Positions 17,230-25,055 of a stretch of DNA of 64,000 nt are shown piece by piece (the first letter of the stretch is position 1; each line of letters begins with the position of its first letter). The notes under the pieces are model-generated. The model ran no database searches and was not told the DNA's origin. It saw only the letters and a program-made list of their open reading frames with translations. The DNA is taken from NCBI GenBank assembly GCA_963762635.1, contig CAVXLQ010000023.1, forward strand, positions 186,001 through 250,000, given 5' to 3'. Source of the DNA: Tenggerimyces sp963762635. Lineage in GTDB: Bacteria > Actinomycetota > Actinomycetes > Propionibacteriales > Actinopolymorphaceae. The translations under genes and the position numbers were made by a program.

Positions 17230-17790
17230 ATGGGACTGATGACCACTTCGCGACCGGGCCGCGCCGCGCTGGAGGCTGCCCGAACGAAGCTGCTGCCAGA
17301 CGTGGTGGCGCCGGGGCTGTCGATCTTGTTCAGCGGAATCAACCCGGGCCTGATGTCTGCCGCAACGGGCTGGCACTTTGCCCGTCCGGGCAATCGCTTC
17401 TGGCCGGCGCTGCATCAGTCCGGCCTTACGCCGCGGCTCTTGGAGCCTCGCGAGCAGTCCGAGCTGTTGGCGTACGGGCTGGGGATCACGAACGTCGTGC
17501 CTCGCGCTACCGCGCGGGCCGACGAGCTGTCCGCCGAAGAGCTGCGGGCCGGTGGCGTACGGCTCGCTGCCCTGGCTACGCGCTACTCGCCGCGCTGGGT
17601 CGCGGTGGTCGGGATCACGGCGTACCGGACGGCGTTCGCGCGACCGAAGGCTGGGTTCGGGGAGCAGCCCGAGCTGCTCGGTCCGTCCCGGCTGTGGGTG
17701 CTGCCGAACCCGAGCGGCCTGAACGCGCACTTCACCCCACCGAAGCTGGCCGCGGCCTTCGCCGAGCTCCGCCGGGCGGCAGAGGTCTAG
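17230..17790 (+). CDS. mug: mismatch-specific uracil/thymine DNA glycosylase (Mug/TDG family)
   Basis: This is a 186-residue base-excision repair enzyme that removes uracil, or modified bases opposite G. ILFSGINPGLMSAATGWHFARPGNRFWPAL holds the GINPG active-site motif (Mug type, Asn instead of the Asp of family 1 UDGs). LPNPSGLNAHFT near the C-terminus is the second conserved motif (NPSGLN) that intercalates at the mismatch. An alternative start at ATG 17239 lies three codons downstream. The gene is followed after 18 bp by a small HTH gene on the same strand. Confidence 0.93.
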   Translation: MGLMTTSRPGRAALEAARTKLLPDVVAPGLSILFSGINPGLMSAATGWHFARPGNRFWPALHQSGLTPRLLEPREQSELLAYGLGITNVVPRATARADELSAEELRAGGVRLAALATRYSPRWVAVVGITAYRTAFARPKAGFGEQPELLGPSRLWVLPNPSGLNAHFTPPKLAAAFAELRRAAEV

Positions 17791-17808
17791 TGACTAAGGT
17801 CACGGAGC

Positions 17809-18297
17809 ATGCTGCCCCGACAGATCCTCGACGCGCTCACCGAACCTCGGACTGTCGACGAGCTCGCCAACTCCCTCGAGGTCAACGACGCCCGAGTGCT
17901 GTGGCACCTGGAGCGACTGGAGACGACGGGCCACATCGTTGGCGGCTCCGGCGAACGGTGGCAGCGCACCGACACTCCGGCACCTGACGAGGCCGTGCCG
18001 GGGCCGGTGACGCTGGTGCCCGAGGCGAGCGTGCACGACTTCGTGCAGGCGTTCGCCGACGCCGAGGCCGGGATGTTCGGCGACGACTTCGTCCAGGCGG
18101 GCGAGGAGCATGCCAGCCGGATGTCGACCGAGCAGGCCGCTGAGTTCCGCGACCGGCTGATGGCGTTGATCGCGGAGTACTTCGCGCCGGGAGCCGGTGA
18201 CCGTCGTGGCACGAAGTACGGCTTCCGCTGGATGCTGACGCCGGTCGACCTGCACCCGTTGCGGGATCAGGACAGTCGGCGGGGCATGGCCACGTAG
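17809..18297 (+). CDS. winged helix-turn-helix (ArsR-like) regulator
   Basis: This is a 162-residue protein. The first 50 residues, ILDALTEPRTVDELANSLEVNDARVLWHLERLETTGHI, form a DNA-binding winged helix of the ArsR/HTH_20 kind. The rest (EASVHDFVQAFADAEAGMFGDDFVQAGEEHASRMSTEQAAEFRDRLMALIAEYF) is helical and lacks recognised ligand motifs. No metal-binding cysteines are present. It starts 18 bp after mug and may share its transcript. The final 31 bp overlap the 3' end of the convergent DnaN-like gene. Target genes unknown. Confidence 0.78.
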   Translation: MLPRQILDALTEPRTVDELANSLEVNDARVLWHLERLETTGHIVGGSGERWQRTDTPAPDEAVPGPVTLVPEASVHDFVQAFADAEAGMFGDDFVQAGEEHASRMSTEQAAEFRDRLMALIAEYFAPGAGDRRGTKYGFRWMLTPVDLHPLRDQDSRRGMAT

Positions 18298-19397
18298 GTC
18301 GAGTTCTCGCGCGGCTCTCCGCCCTCGAGCGCGGTGGTGCCGCGCAGCAGGGCGGGGCGGAGGCCCTCGTTGTACGACAGCTCGACGAAGTCCGTGTCGA
18401 CTCCCTCCAGCCCGTCGAGCAGGTAGCCGGCGTTGAACGACACCGTTCCCGCCGAGCCCGACAGCCGCGCGGGCAGCCGTTCGCTGCCGCGGGTGTCGAC
18501 GTCGCCAGTCGCCCCGACCACGAGCTGCGCCTCCTCGACGCCGAGCACGACGCCCGCGTACCGGTCGGCCACGATGCACACCCGTCGCAGTGCGGCCCGC
18601 AGATCCTCGACGCCCACCGTCACCGAGCCGACGAACGCGGTCGGGACCTTCGACCGCAGCGGCGGGTAGTTGTCGTCGAGCAACCGCATCGTCGTCACCT
18701 GATGCTCGTCGCCAAGACTGACCAGCGACTCGCCGCCACCCACGCGCAGGCCGATCGTCAGAGTTCCCTTGCTGCCAAGGCTCTTCGCCGCGTCGGCGAG
18801 CATGCGCGCCGACACGACGGCCCGCGCGGGAGCAGCCGCCCCGGTCGGCTTCCACGGCAGCTCGTGGATCGCGATCCGGTAGCGGTCGGACGAGGTCAGC
18901 GTCGCTGTCTCGTCGGTGAGCTCCAGCAACGTCCCGGTCAACACCGGCACGACGTCGTCGCGCATCGCGATCCGCGCCATCCGTACGGCGGCCCGCGTGA
19001 ACGTCTCGGCGTCGACCGCGCCGACCGCGTCCGGCGGCTTGGGCAGCTCGGGATAGTCGGCGAGCGGCAACGTCGGCAGGGTGAAGTCGATCGTGCTGGT
19101 GCGGATCTCGGTGACGCCGTCCACCGTGCGTACGTCGACCGAACCCGACGGCAGCGCGTGCACGATCTCGGCGAACACGCGGCCCGGCAGCAGCACCTCG
19201 CCGGGCTCCTCGACCTCGACCGGCAGCAGCACCGTGGAGCTGGCCTCGTAGTCGTACCCGGTCAGCCGTACGGCGCCGTCCTCGGTCGCGATCCGCAGCC
19301 CGGTCAGCGCCGGAATCGGAGCGGCGTGCCCCGACGTATGGCGGGCAGAGAAAGTCGCCGCGCGTCCCAGTGCCGTGCTCTCGCTGACGAACCGCAT
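18267..19397 (-). CDS. DNA polymerase III beta clamp-like protein (DnaN paralog)
   Basis: This is a 376-residue sliding-clamp homolog with the three repeated clamp domains. LTGLRIATEDGAVRLTGYDYEAS, VLLPGRVFAEIVHALP, TSSDRYRIA (SDRYR is a clamp hallmark) and FNAGYLLDGLEGVDTDFVEL are visible, and it ends with YVAMPRRL like clamp C-termini (MPxRL). The gene is not near dnaA, recF or gyrB, so it is most likely a second clamp in addition to the origin-linked dnaN. Start at 19397 fits MRFVSE. Partner polymerase unknown. The 3' end overlaps the HTH gene. Confidence 0.88.
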   Translation of the reverse strand: MRFVSESTALGRAATFSARHTSGHAAPIPALTGLRIATEDGAVRLTGYDYEASSTVLLPVEVEEPGEVLLPGRVFAEIVHALPSGSVDVRTVDGVTEIRTSTIDFTLPTLPLADYPELPKPPDAVGAVDAETFTRAAVRMARIAMRDDVVPVLTGTLLELTDETATLTSSDRYRIAIHELPWKPTGAAAPARAVVSARMLADAAKSLGSKGTLTIGLRVGGGESLVSLGDEHQVTTMRLLDDNYPPLRSKVPTAFVGSVTVGVEDLRAALRRVCIVADRYAGVVLGVEEAQLVVGATGDVDTRGSERLPARLSGSAGTVSFNAGYLLDGLEGVDTDFVELSYNEGLRPALLRGTTALEGGEPRENSTYVAMPRRLS

Positions 19398-19475
19398 ATG
19401 TCCTCCCCAGAACCTGGACAACGAACCGTAGCGGACCCCTCCGACAAGTCCGCGATCAGCTCCGGAGAAGGCCCA

Positions 19476-20459
19476 CTAGCCTGCGGGTTTCTCCAGTACC
19501 GCAAGGAAGAAGTCCCGGGTCAGGTCGTAGCGAGGAAAGCGCCCGAGGACGTCCTCGAACCGCTGGTAGAACGCCTCGTCGATGGGCGTCGTCGTGAACC
19601 GGACCGTTCGGATCTTGAACCCGATCTGCTCGAAGTAATGGTCGTAGTGCCGCCAGCTCAGCCGGTTGACCCAGGCGCTGCCCCGCTCGGTCTTGCCGTG
19701 CTTGCGGTCCCACGCCCGGATCACGTCGTCGGGGAACAGCAGGTGCGGCCACGGGAACGCGAAGTCGCCGTAGCGGTGCGACGCGCGAGGGCCGGCGTAG
19801 AGGTTCGCGTAGATCCAGGCGAGGCCGCCGGGTTTCAGGACGTTGTACGTCTCCCGCAGCATCCGGAACGGATGGACGACGTGCTCCCAGACCGCGAACG
19901 ACATCACGCGGTCGAAGTAGTCGTGCTCGTACGGGTTGTCGGCCGCCAGGTCCGCGCAGGCGAAGTGCACGTGGTCACTGGTGAGCGTCGCCCACGGGCC
20001 GTACTCCGTGACGTCGACGCCGTGTGCGTCCGCGTCGAAGTGCTCGGCGACGTGCCACACCTCGTACCCGTTGCCGCACCCGATCTCGAGCGTGCGCTTG
20101 CCGCGGAGGTCGACCATGTTGTGCACCCACAGCGCTCTCCGGCGGGCGCCCTTCGTCAGCGAGTCGGGGTCGTACTTCGGCGGGTTCGGGACGAGCGGCT
20201 TGTCCGCGTACTCGGCGTTGAGCTGCTCGAGCAGGGCGAGGTCGTAGCGGGGCGGTGCCGCTCCGGTGTCGTACAGGCTGCGGATCTTCGTCGCGGTGTT
20301 GAGGACGTCGGGTGGTTGCTTCCACTCGACGTCGGCCATGGCGAGCTGTGGAGGGGGTGGCACCGCCGGGCCGATGCGCGGCGGCGGTGGCGGCGTGGGC
20401 GGAGGCGGTGGGGCCAGCCGACTCGCCAGCCGGCGAACGGCGGACTTCAACCGGAGCAT
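19476..20459 (-). CDS. class I SAM-dependent methyltransferase with proline-rich N-terminus
   Basis: This is a 327-residue protein. Residues 15-38 are a proline-rich segment (APPPPPTPPPPPRIGPAVPP), probably disordered. The catalytic domain carries RTLEIGCGNGYEVWHVAEHF (motif I, SAM binding), HGVDVTEYG, then FDRVMSFAVWEHVVHPFRMLRETYNVLKPGGLAWIYAN (motifs II and III). This arrangement is close to methyltransferases acting on small molecules or polysaccharides; substrate unknown. ATG 20457-20459 is chosen from the start of the basic N-terminus; no strong Shine-Dalgarno is seen. It appears monocistronic. Confidence 0.85.
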   Translation of the reverse strand: MLRLKSAVRRLASRLAPPPPPTPPPPPRIGPAVPPPPQLAMADVEWKQPPDVLNTATKIRSLYDTGAAPPRYDLALLEQLNAEYADKPLVPNPPKYDPDSLTKGARRRALWVHNMVDLRGKRTLEIGCGNGYEVWHVAEHFDADAHGVDVTEYGPWATLTSDHVHFACADLAADNPYEHDYFDRVMSFAVWEHVVHPFRMLRETYNVLKPGGLAWIYANLYAGPRASHRYGDFAFPWPHLLFPDDVIRAWDRKHGKTERGSAWVNRLSWRHYDHYFEQIGFKIRTVRFTTTPIDEAFYQRFEDVLGRFPRYDLTRDFFLAVLEKPAG

Positions 20460-20599
20460 GTGTGAGGGACACCGCGCACCCTCGTTTCGTTGCTTCGGGC
20501 CGCGCATGATCACGGGCATGGTGCTGCGAGTACGGGGCCGTGTCGAACCCGAGCCGACCTGGCAGTCCTCGACCACCCGTCCCGCGTCGTCCTCCGCGG

Positions 20600-20790
20600 C
20601 CGCGTGGCCCGCTTGACGGAGGCGATCCGGTGCAGGTTGTCCTCCACCCACGAACGCAGCGCTGCGGGCCTTCCTCCATCGCGCCGATGGCCAGCGCGGC
20701 CCACTTGTTCGCGAGCAGGTCCAGCAAGCCTCGGCACGGGCACTGGGCGGCCTACACGTCGTTCTTGTCGTGCTGGCCTCAGAGGTAGCG
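20600..20790 (-). pseudogene. HxlR-family regulator remnant (nonsense codon plus internal deletion)
   Basis: On the minus strand CPCRGLLDLLANKWAALAIGAMEEGPQR is the N-terminal part of an HxlR winged-helix regulator. It is followed at once, in another frame, by LRSWVEDNLHRIASVKRAT, which matches the extreme C-terminus of such proteins. The central recognition helix and wing (about 60 residues) are missing. A stop (TAG, 20752-20754) replaces the residue expected five codons before the CPCRG block. The remnant is divergent from an NADP-dependent oxidoreductase gene, the usual HxlR target layout. Borders are approximate. Confidence 0.65.
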
Positions 20791-20825
20791 TCGAAGCACC
20801 TCAATCGGAGCGAAGGGCGACAGGT

Positions 20826-21770
20826 ATGCGTGGGATCAGCCAGGACGAGTTCGGCGGCCCCGAGGTGCTGCGGGAGATCGACGTTCCACGACCGGAACCA
20901 CTGCCGACGGAAGTGCTCGTGCGGGTGGTCTCGGCGGGGATCAACCCGGTCGACGCCAAGACCCGCGCGGGCGGCGGGATGGCTGGCGTCCTGGGCGAAC
21001 CGCCGTTCGTCCTGGGTTGGGACGTGTCCGGCGTCGTCGAGGAGGTCGGCTTCGGCGTGCACACCCTGCAGCCGGGCGACGAGGTGTATGGGATGCCATG
21101 GTTCCCACGCCAGGCTGGCGGGTTCTCGGAGTACGTGACGGCGCCGTCCCGGCACTTCGCCCGCAAGCCCACCACGGTGGACCACGACGCCGCGGCCGCG
21201 GTGCCGTTGGCCGCGCTCACCGCGTGGCAGAGCTTGCACGACGCCGTACACGTCGCCGCGGGACAGCGGGTGCTGATCCACGCCGCGGCAGGTGGGGTCG
21301 GACACTTCGCCGTGCAACTCGCCAAGGCCGCGGGTGCGTACGTGACCGGCACAGCCAGTGCGGCGAAGCACGACTGGCTACGCAAGATCGGCGTTGACGA
21401 GGTCATCGACTACCGGTCGACCCGGTTCGAGGACGCCACCGGCGATCAGGACCTCGTCCTCGACCTGATCGGCGGCGACCATGCGATCCGTTCGGTCCAG
21501 GTCACCAAGCCGGGCGGCATCGTCGTCGCGATTCCCGGCGGCGTCTCCGCCGAACTGGCGGCGGCCGCCGAGCAGCGCGGCGTCCGCGCGATCCCGTTCC
21601 TCGTCGAGCCGGACGGCCACGCGCTCACCGAGATCGCCGCCCTGATCGACACGGGCAAGGTGCACGTCGAGGTCGAGCAGGTGTTCCCGCTGAGCCAGAT
21701 CAGGGCCGCGCACGAGCGCCAGGAGAGCGGTCGCGCCAAGGGCAAGCTGGTGGTTCGCGTCGCTCCTTGA
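20826..21770 (+). CDS. NADP-dependent quinone-oxidoreductase-like protein (zinc-free MDR family)
   Basis: This is a 314-residue medium-chain oxidoreductase. AGINPVDAKTRAGG, PPFVLGWDVSGVVEEVG and GDEVYGM are MDR catalytic-domain motifs. VLIHAAAGGVGHFAVQLAKAAGAYV is the NADPH-binding Rossmann motif (AAxGGVGxxAxQLA). No structural-zinc cysteines are present, so it belongs to the quinone reductase branch. The start follows CGACAGGT. It faces an HxlR remnant, suggesting it has lost its regulator. An inverted repeat follows 14 bp after its stop. Confidence 0.92.
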   Translation: MRGISQDEFGGPEVLREIDVPRPEPLPTEVLVRVVSAGINPVDAKTRAGGGMAGVLGEPPFVLGWDVSGVVEEVGFGVHTLQPGDEVYGMPWFPRQAGGFSEYVTAPSRHFARKPTTVDHDAAAAVPLAALTAWQSLHDAVHVAAGQRVLIHAAAGGVGHFAVQLAKAAGAYVTGTASAAKHDWLRKIGVDEVIDYRSTRFEDATGDQDLVLDLIGGDHAIRSVQVTKPGGIVVAIPGGVSAELAAAAEQRGVRAIPFLVEPDGHALTEIAALIDTGKVHVEVEQVFPLSQIRAAHERQESGRAKGKLVVRVAP

Positions 21771-21783
21771 CGATGACAACTCT

Positions 21784-21829
21784 GTACGCCGTAAGGTATC
21801 GTCGCTTCGTCGAATACCTTACGGCGTAC
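21784..21829. promoter_or_regulatory. perfect 16-bp-arm inverted repeat upstream of the alpha/beta hydrolase
   Basis: GTACGCCGTAAGGTAT (21784-21799) and its exact reverse complement (21814-21829) flank a 14-bp spacer. It abuts the hydrolase Shine-Dalgarno (GGAG, 21830-21833). TAAGGTA half sites are common in TetR operators; as RNA it would form a 16-bp stem just before the ribosome site. No U-tract follows, so a terminator is unlikely. No regulator gene is next to it. Confidence 0.7.
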
Positions 21830-21841
21830 GGAGAAAGCAGC

Positions 21842-22639
21842 ATGGCGAAGGCAACGCTCCACGACCAGGCCGAGATCGACCTCACCATCGCCGGCGACGG
21901 CCCGACGATCCTGCTCGCCACCGACGAGCTCACCAAGGGCCTCGTCGACGGGCTCGCGGACGCGTTCCACGTGGTCGCGTTCGACCTCACCGCGCACGCG
22001 ATGGCCCACCCGAAGCCCGACACGTTGACCCCCGACACGCTCGCCGCCGACCTGCTCGCGATCGCCGACGCGGCGGGCGCCGACCGGTTCGCCTACTACG
22101 GCTACTCCTGGCTGGCCCTCGCCGGGCTGCAGCTCGCGATCCGCACGGACCGCCTCGACGCGCTCGTCATGGGCGGCTACCCGCCGCTCGACGGGCCGTA
22201 CGCCGAGATGCTCGTGGTCACCGAGGCCACGCACGACCTGGCCGTGAACCCCACGCCTCCCAAGCCGACCGCGCAGACGACGCCGGAGGGCGAGATCGAC
22301 TGGGACGCTGTCGAGATGACCTTGCCCGAGCCGGTCACTCGGCAGTTCCTCACGCTCTACCAGGGCCTGCGCGGGTTCGACGACCGCGCCGCTCAGGCCA
22401 CGCTCACGCTGCCGCGGCTGTGCGTCGTCGGCTCGGAGGACCGGATCGTCTACAGCGAACGGTGGGGCGGCGTCACCGTCGACATCGCCGGTCCGGTCGT
22501 CCACCACGCCGACGAACTGCGGGCCGGCGGGTGGGACGTCGAGATCCTCGACGGGCTCGACCACCTCACGGCGATGCAGCCGGCCAACGTTCTGCCCGTC
22601 CTCCGGCCGTGGCTGACCTCCGTCCTCACAACGCGCTGA
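21842..22639 (+). CDS. alpha/beta hydrolase fold protein
   Basis: This is a 265-residue protein. FAYYGYSWLALAGLQLA (about residue 83) sits where the nucleophile elbow of alpha/beta hydrolases lies; it reads GYSWL rather than the usual GxSxG. LPRLCVVGSEDRIVYS supplies the region of the acid residue and ILDGLDHLTAM the probable His. Length and lid region suggest a small esterase or lactonase; no signal peptide. The start at 21842 follows GGAG at 21830 and the inverted repeat. Its 3' end overlaps the aldose epimerase gene by 14 bp, tail-to-tail. Confidence 0.82.
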   Translation: MAKATLHDQAEIDLTIAGDGPTILLATDELTKGLVDGLADAFHVVAFDLTAHAMAHPKPDTLTPDTLAADLLAIADAAGADRFAYYGYSWLALAGLQLAIRTDRLDALVMGGYPPLDGPYAEMLVVTEATHDLAVNPTPPKPTAQTTPEGEIDWDAVEMTLPEPVTRQFLTLYQGLRGFDDRAAQATLTLPRLCVVGSEDRIVYSERWGGVTVDIAGPVVHHADELRAGGWDVEILDGLDHLTAMQPANVLPVLRPWLTSVLTTR

Positions 22640-23537
22640 CGCGCCACCAGGCTCGGTGATCGTCGCCGGGCTTCAACACGACGAGGCCCTTGCCGGAGTT
22701 GAACGCGTCGGGCGGGCAGGTCATCGGCTCGAAGGCCAGGCCCGCCCGGTCGAACCGGCGCTCGGGGCGGTCGGCGGTGTGGACCTGGGCCCAGCCGCAG
22801 GTCGTCGAGTCCCAGACGACCTCGACACCGGTGCCGTCCGCGGCCTGGAGTTGAGCTGACGCCAGACCCGCGCTGGACCGGGTCAGGTCGGTGAACGCGT
22901 GGTCGACGTAGAGCTCGCGCAACGGCCGCCCGGAGCGGAAGTCGTACGGCGTCCCGCCCACGTCGACGAGCCCGACCGGCAGCAGTCGGTCGGGCGTCAC
23001 CGTGAGGTACGTGCTCGCGCCGAGCGTCAGTGTCCAGTCGTCGACGCGACCCGAGCCGGCGACGAGGTAGGAGTGCGACGCCATGCCGTACGGGGCCTCG
23101 AGGTCGCCGCCGTTCGACGCGGTGAGCTGGCAGGTCAGGCCCTTGTCGTCGAGGGAGTACGACATCGCGAGGTCGAGCAGGAACGGGTAGCCGGACTGCG
23201 GGAACAGCCGGTGCGTCAGGACGACGCGATCAGCTTCGCGCGTGGCGACCCGCCAGGCCGACCAGCTCACCAGGCCGTGCAGCGCGGTGCGGCGGTCGGG
23301 CTCGTTGAGCGGGAGCTGGTACGCGGTGCCGCCGAACTCGTACCGGCCGTCCTCGATGCGGTTCGGCCAGGGCGCGATCACGGCGCCGCGGAACATCGGC
23401 ATCATCTCGTCGGCCTCGAAGCCGGCGACGAGGTCGCGGTCCTCGTACCGCAGCATCCGCAACGTCGCGCCGACCTCGGTCACCACCGCCGAGTAGCCGC
23501 CGGCTGCGATCTCGAACTGCTCCCCGCTCGCTCGCAT
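22626..23537 (-). CDS. aldose 1-epimerase family protein
   Basis: This is a 303-residue mutarotase-like protein. APWPNRIEDGRYEFGGTAYQLPLNE, ALHGLVSWSAW (His of the active site), MASHSYLVAGSG (second His) and LAFEPMTCPPDAFN (catalytic Glu region) match galactose mutarotase-like proteins. It would interconvert alpha and beta anomers of an aldose, possibly a phosphorylated one. ATG start at 23535-23537. It appears monocistronic; no sugar kinase is nearby. Confidence 0.92.
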   Translation of the reverse strand: MRASGEQFEIAAGGYSAVVTEVGATLRMLRYEDRDLVAGFEADEMMPMFRGAVIAPWPNRIEDGRYEFGGTAYQLPLNEPDRRTALHGLVSWSAWRVATREADRVVLTHRLFPQSGYPFLLDLAMSYSLDDKGLTCQLTASNGGDLEAPYGMASHSYLVAGSGRVDDWTLTLGASTYLTVTPDRLLPVGLVDVGGTPYDFRSGRPLRELYVDHAFTDLTRSSAGLASAQLQAADGTGVEVVWDSTTCGWAQVHTADRPERRFDRAGLAFEPMTCPPDAFNSGKGLVVLKPGDDHRAWWRVSAL

Positions 23538-23569
23538 CCGGCAACCTTATTGGCAGCCGCTGCGACCCG

Positions 23570-23968
23570 TCAGGATTGTTGAACGGGAAGCAGTCCGCGC
23601 TCGGCGAAGACCTTCTTGGCCACTAACGTCGCGTTGAGCGCGCGCGGGAACCCGCAATAGCCGGCCGAGTGCAGCATGGCCTCGACGATCTCGGCGGCGG
23701 TGAGGCCGACGTTCAGGGCCGCGTTGACGTGCACCTCGAGCTGCGGCTCGCAGCCGCCGAGAGCGGTGAGCATGCCGATCGTGACGAGCTGGCGGTCGCG
23801 CGGCTGCAGTGCGGGCCGCGAGTAGATCTCGCCGAAGCCCCAGGCGACGACCTGGTGTGCGAGCTCGGGGTTGACCTCTTGCAGGGAGTCGACGACCCGT
23901 TGCCCGGCCTCGCCGTCGACGCTCTTGAGGACCTCGAGTCCGTGTGCGTAGCGTTCTTCGCGTGTCAT
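23570..23968 (-). CDS. carboxymuconolactone decarboxylase family protein
   Basis: This is a 132-residue protein of the CMD/AhpD-like family. PRDRQLVTIGMLTALGGCEPQLEVHVNAALNVGLTAAEIVEAMLHSAGYCGFPRALNA is the conserved helical core with a His in the position typical of 4-carboxymuconolactone decarboxylases. A single Cys in GGCEPQ replaces the CxxC of AhpD, so it is not a peroxidase of that type. The ATG at 23966-23968 fits the family start; no aromatic ring-cleavage genes are nearby. It shares a divergent promoter region with an SDR gene. Confidence 0.88.
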   Translation of the reverse strand: MTREERYAHGLEVLKSVDGEAGQRVVDSLQEVNPELAHQVVAWGFGEIYSRPALQPRDRQLVTIGMLTALGGCEPQLEVHVNAALNVGLTAAEIVEAMLHSAGYCGFPRALNATLVAKKVFAERGLLPVQQS

Positions 23969-23974
23969 GTTTTG

Positions 23975-24021
23975 GACCCTATGAGCTGGAGTGCGCTCCA
24001 GTGCCAGTCCCGCATAGGGTC
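23975..24021. promoter_or_regulatory. divergent promoter with MerR-like operator
   Basis: CTGGAGTGCGCTCCAG (23986-24001) is a 16-bp dyad with 6-bp arms, resembling operators of MerR proteins next to reductase genes. CATAGGGTC occurs on both strands (23975-23983 and 24013-24021), placed as a possible -10 for each direction. It lies between the carboxymuconolactone decarboxylase and SDR starts. No MerR gene is adjacent. Confidence 0.6.
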
Positions 24022-24026
24022 GGATC

Positions 24027-24767
24027 ATGAGCGTGCTGGAGGGGAAGACCGCGGTCGTCACGGGCGGCTCGCGCGGGATCGGTCGGGCGATCGTGGAGCG
24101 GCTCGCTTCCGATGGCGCGCGGGTGTTGTTCAGCTTTCACTCGAACGCCGCCCTGGCCGAGGAGGTCGTCGACGTGGTCGCGTCGAAGGGTGGCGAGGCG
24201 TCGGCCGTACGGGTCGACCTCGGGCGGCTCGAGGACGTACGCAACCTCTTCGCCGAGGCCGACGAGGTGCTGGGCGAGCTCGACATCCTCGTGAACAACG
24301 CGGCCTCGGGCAGTCCGCTCGCGATGGCCGACGTGACCGAGGAGCAGTTCGACGCCTCGTTCGACGCCAACGCGAAGGGCACGTTCTTCGCGATGCAGGA
24401 AGCGGCGAAGCGCCTGCGCGACTTCGGCCGGATCATCAACATCTCGACGATCAACACCGTGTTGCCCGCGCCGGGCAACGCGCTCTACCAAGGCGTGAAG
24501 GGCGCGATCGAACAGTTCGCGCTGGTCGCGTCCCGCGAGCTCGGTGCGCGGGGGATCACGGTGAACGTGGTCTCGCCGGGCGCGACGGACACCGACCTGC
24601 TCAGGTCCTCCAACCCACCGGAGGCGCTGGAACAGCTGCCCGCGTTCATCCCCCTCGGCAGGTTGGGCCAACCAGCAGACGTAGCGAACGTCGTCGCCTT
24701 CCTCGCCGGCCCCGACGGCGCCTGGGTAACCGGCCAAAACCTCCGCGCCGGCGGAGGAATGCCCTAG
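24027..24767 (+). CDS. short-chain dehydrogenase/reductase
   Basis: This is a 246-residue classical SDR, 3-oxoacyl-ACP-reductase-like in form. VVTGGSRGIGRAIVERLASDGARV is the NADP-binding segment, NNAASG the NNAG-type motif, ISTINT the serine region and YQGVKGAIEQFA the catalytic YxxxK. The C-terminal GRLGQPADVANVVAFLAGPDGAWVTGQNLRAGGGM is typical. It shares a divergent promoter with the carboxymuconolactone decarboxylase gene. Its stop is followed directly by a TetR fragment. Confidence 0.93.
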   Translation: MSVLEGKTAVVTGGSRGIGRAIVERLASDGARVLFSFHSNAALAEEVVDVVASKGGEASAVRVDLGRLEDVRNLFAEADEVLGELDILVNNAASGSPLAMADVTEEQFDASFDANAKGTFFAMQEAAKRLRDFGRIINISTINTVLPAPGNALYQGVKGAIEQFALVASRELGARGITVNVVSPGATDTDLLRSSNPPEALEQLPAFIPLGRLGQPADVANVVAFLAGPDGAWVTGQNLRAGGGMP

Positions 24768-24768
24768 C

Positions 24769-24900
24769 GGGAGGAAGTCGCGCGCCGGCTCGGGGTGACG
24801 AAGGCCGCGATCTACCACCACGTGTCGTCGCGGGACGAGTTCCTGCGCCTGGCGACCGACCGGGCGCTCGACGGGCTGTTCGAGGTGGCGGGCGAGGCGG
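24769..24900 (+). pseudogene. TetR-family DNA-binding-domain fragment
   Basis: Directly after the SDR stop, one frame reads REEVARRLGVTKAAIYHHVSSRDEFLRLATDRALDGLFEVAGEADL, the second half of a TetR helix-turn-helix plus the following helix. There is no start and no upstream first helix. The fragment ends exactly where the 49-bp palindromic repeat begins (24901). It is therefore truncated on both sides. Confidence 0.7.
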
Positions 24901-24949
24901 ACTTGTTCCACAGATCTCGGCTTAGAGCCCGACATCTGTGGAACAACTC
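24901..24949. repeat. dispersed 49-bp palindromic element, copy 2
   Basis: This is the second copy of the element at 4768-4816, in the same orientation with 43 of 49 identical bases. The hairpin arms (24903-24912 and 24937-24946) keep pairing despite sequence change: CACA pairs with TGTG here, CACG with CGTG in copy 1. A possible apical GGC-TTAGA-GCC stem extends it. It truncates the TetR fragment. Confidence 0.75.
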
Positions 24950-24983
24950 ACGAGAGTGGGACGTGTGTGGCGGGAGGGGCAGC

Positions 24984-25040
24984 CGAACGAAAATGGCACA
25001 TCGCGCCGGACGGATCCGACGCGATGTGCCATTCCGTTCG
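24984..25040. terminator. long near-perfect hairpin after secDF
   Basis: AATGGCACATCGCG (24992-25005) pairs perfectly with 25020-25033. Outer CGAACG (24984-24989) pairs with CGTTCG (25035-25040). It lies 15 bp past the SecDF stop and could terminate from either side. Confidence 0.8.
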
Positions 25041-25055
25041 AGCGGCGAGCGGTCC

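Noticed and set aside
18267..19397. Replication origin region marker
   Set aside because: No dnaA, recF, gyrB or DnaA-box cluster is nearby, so the clamp gene alone does not mark an origin.
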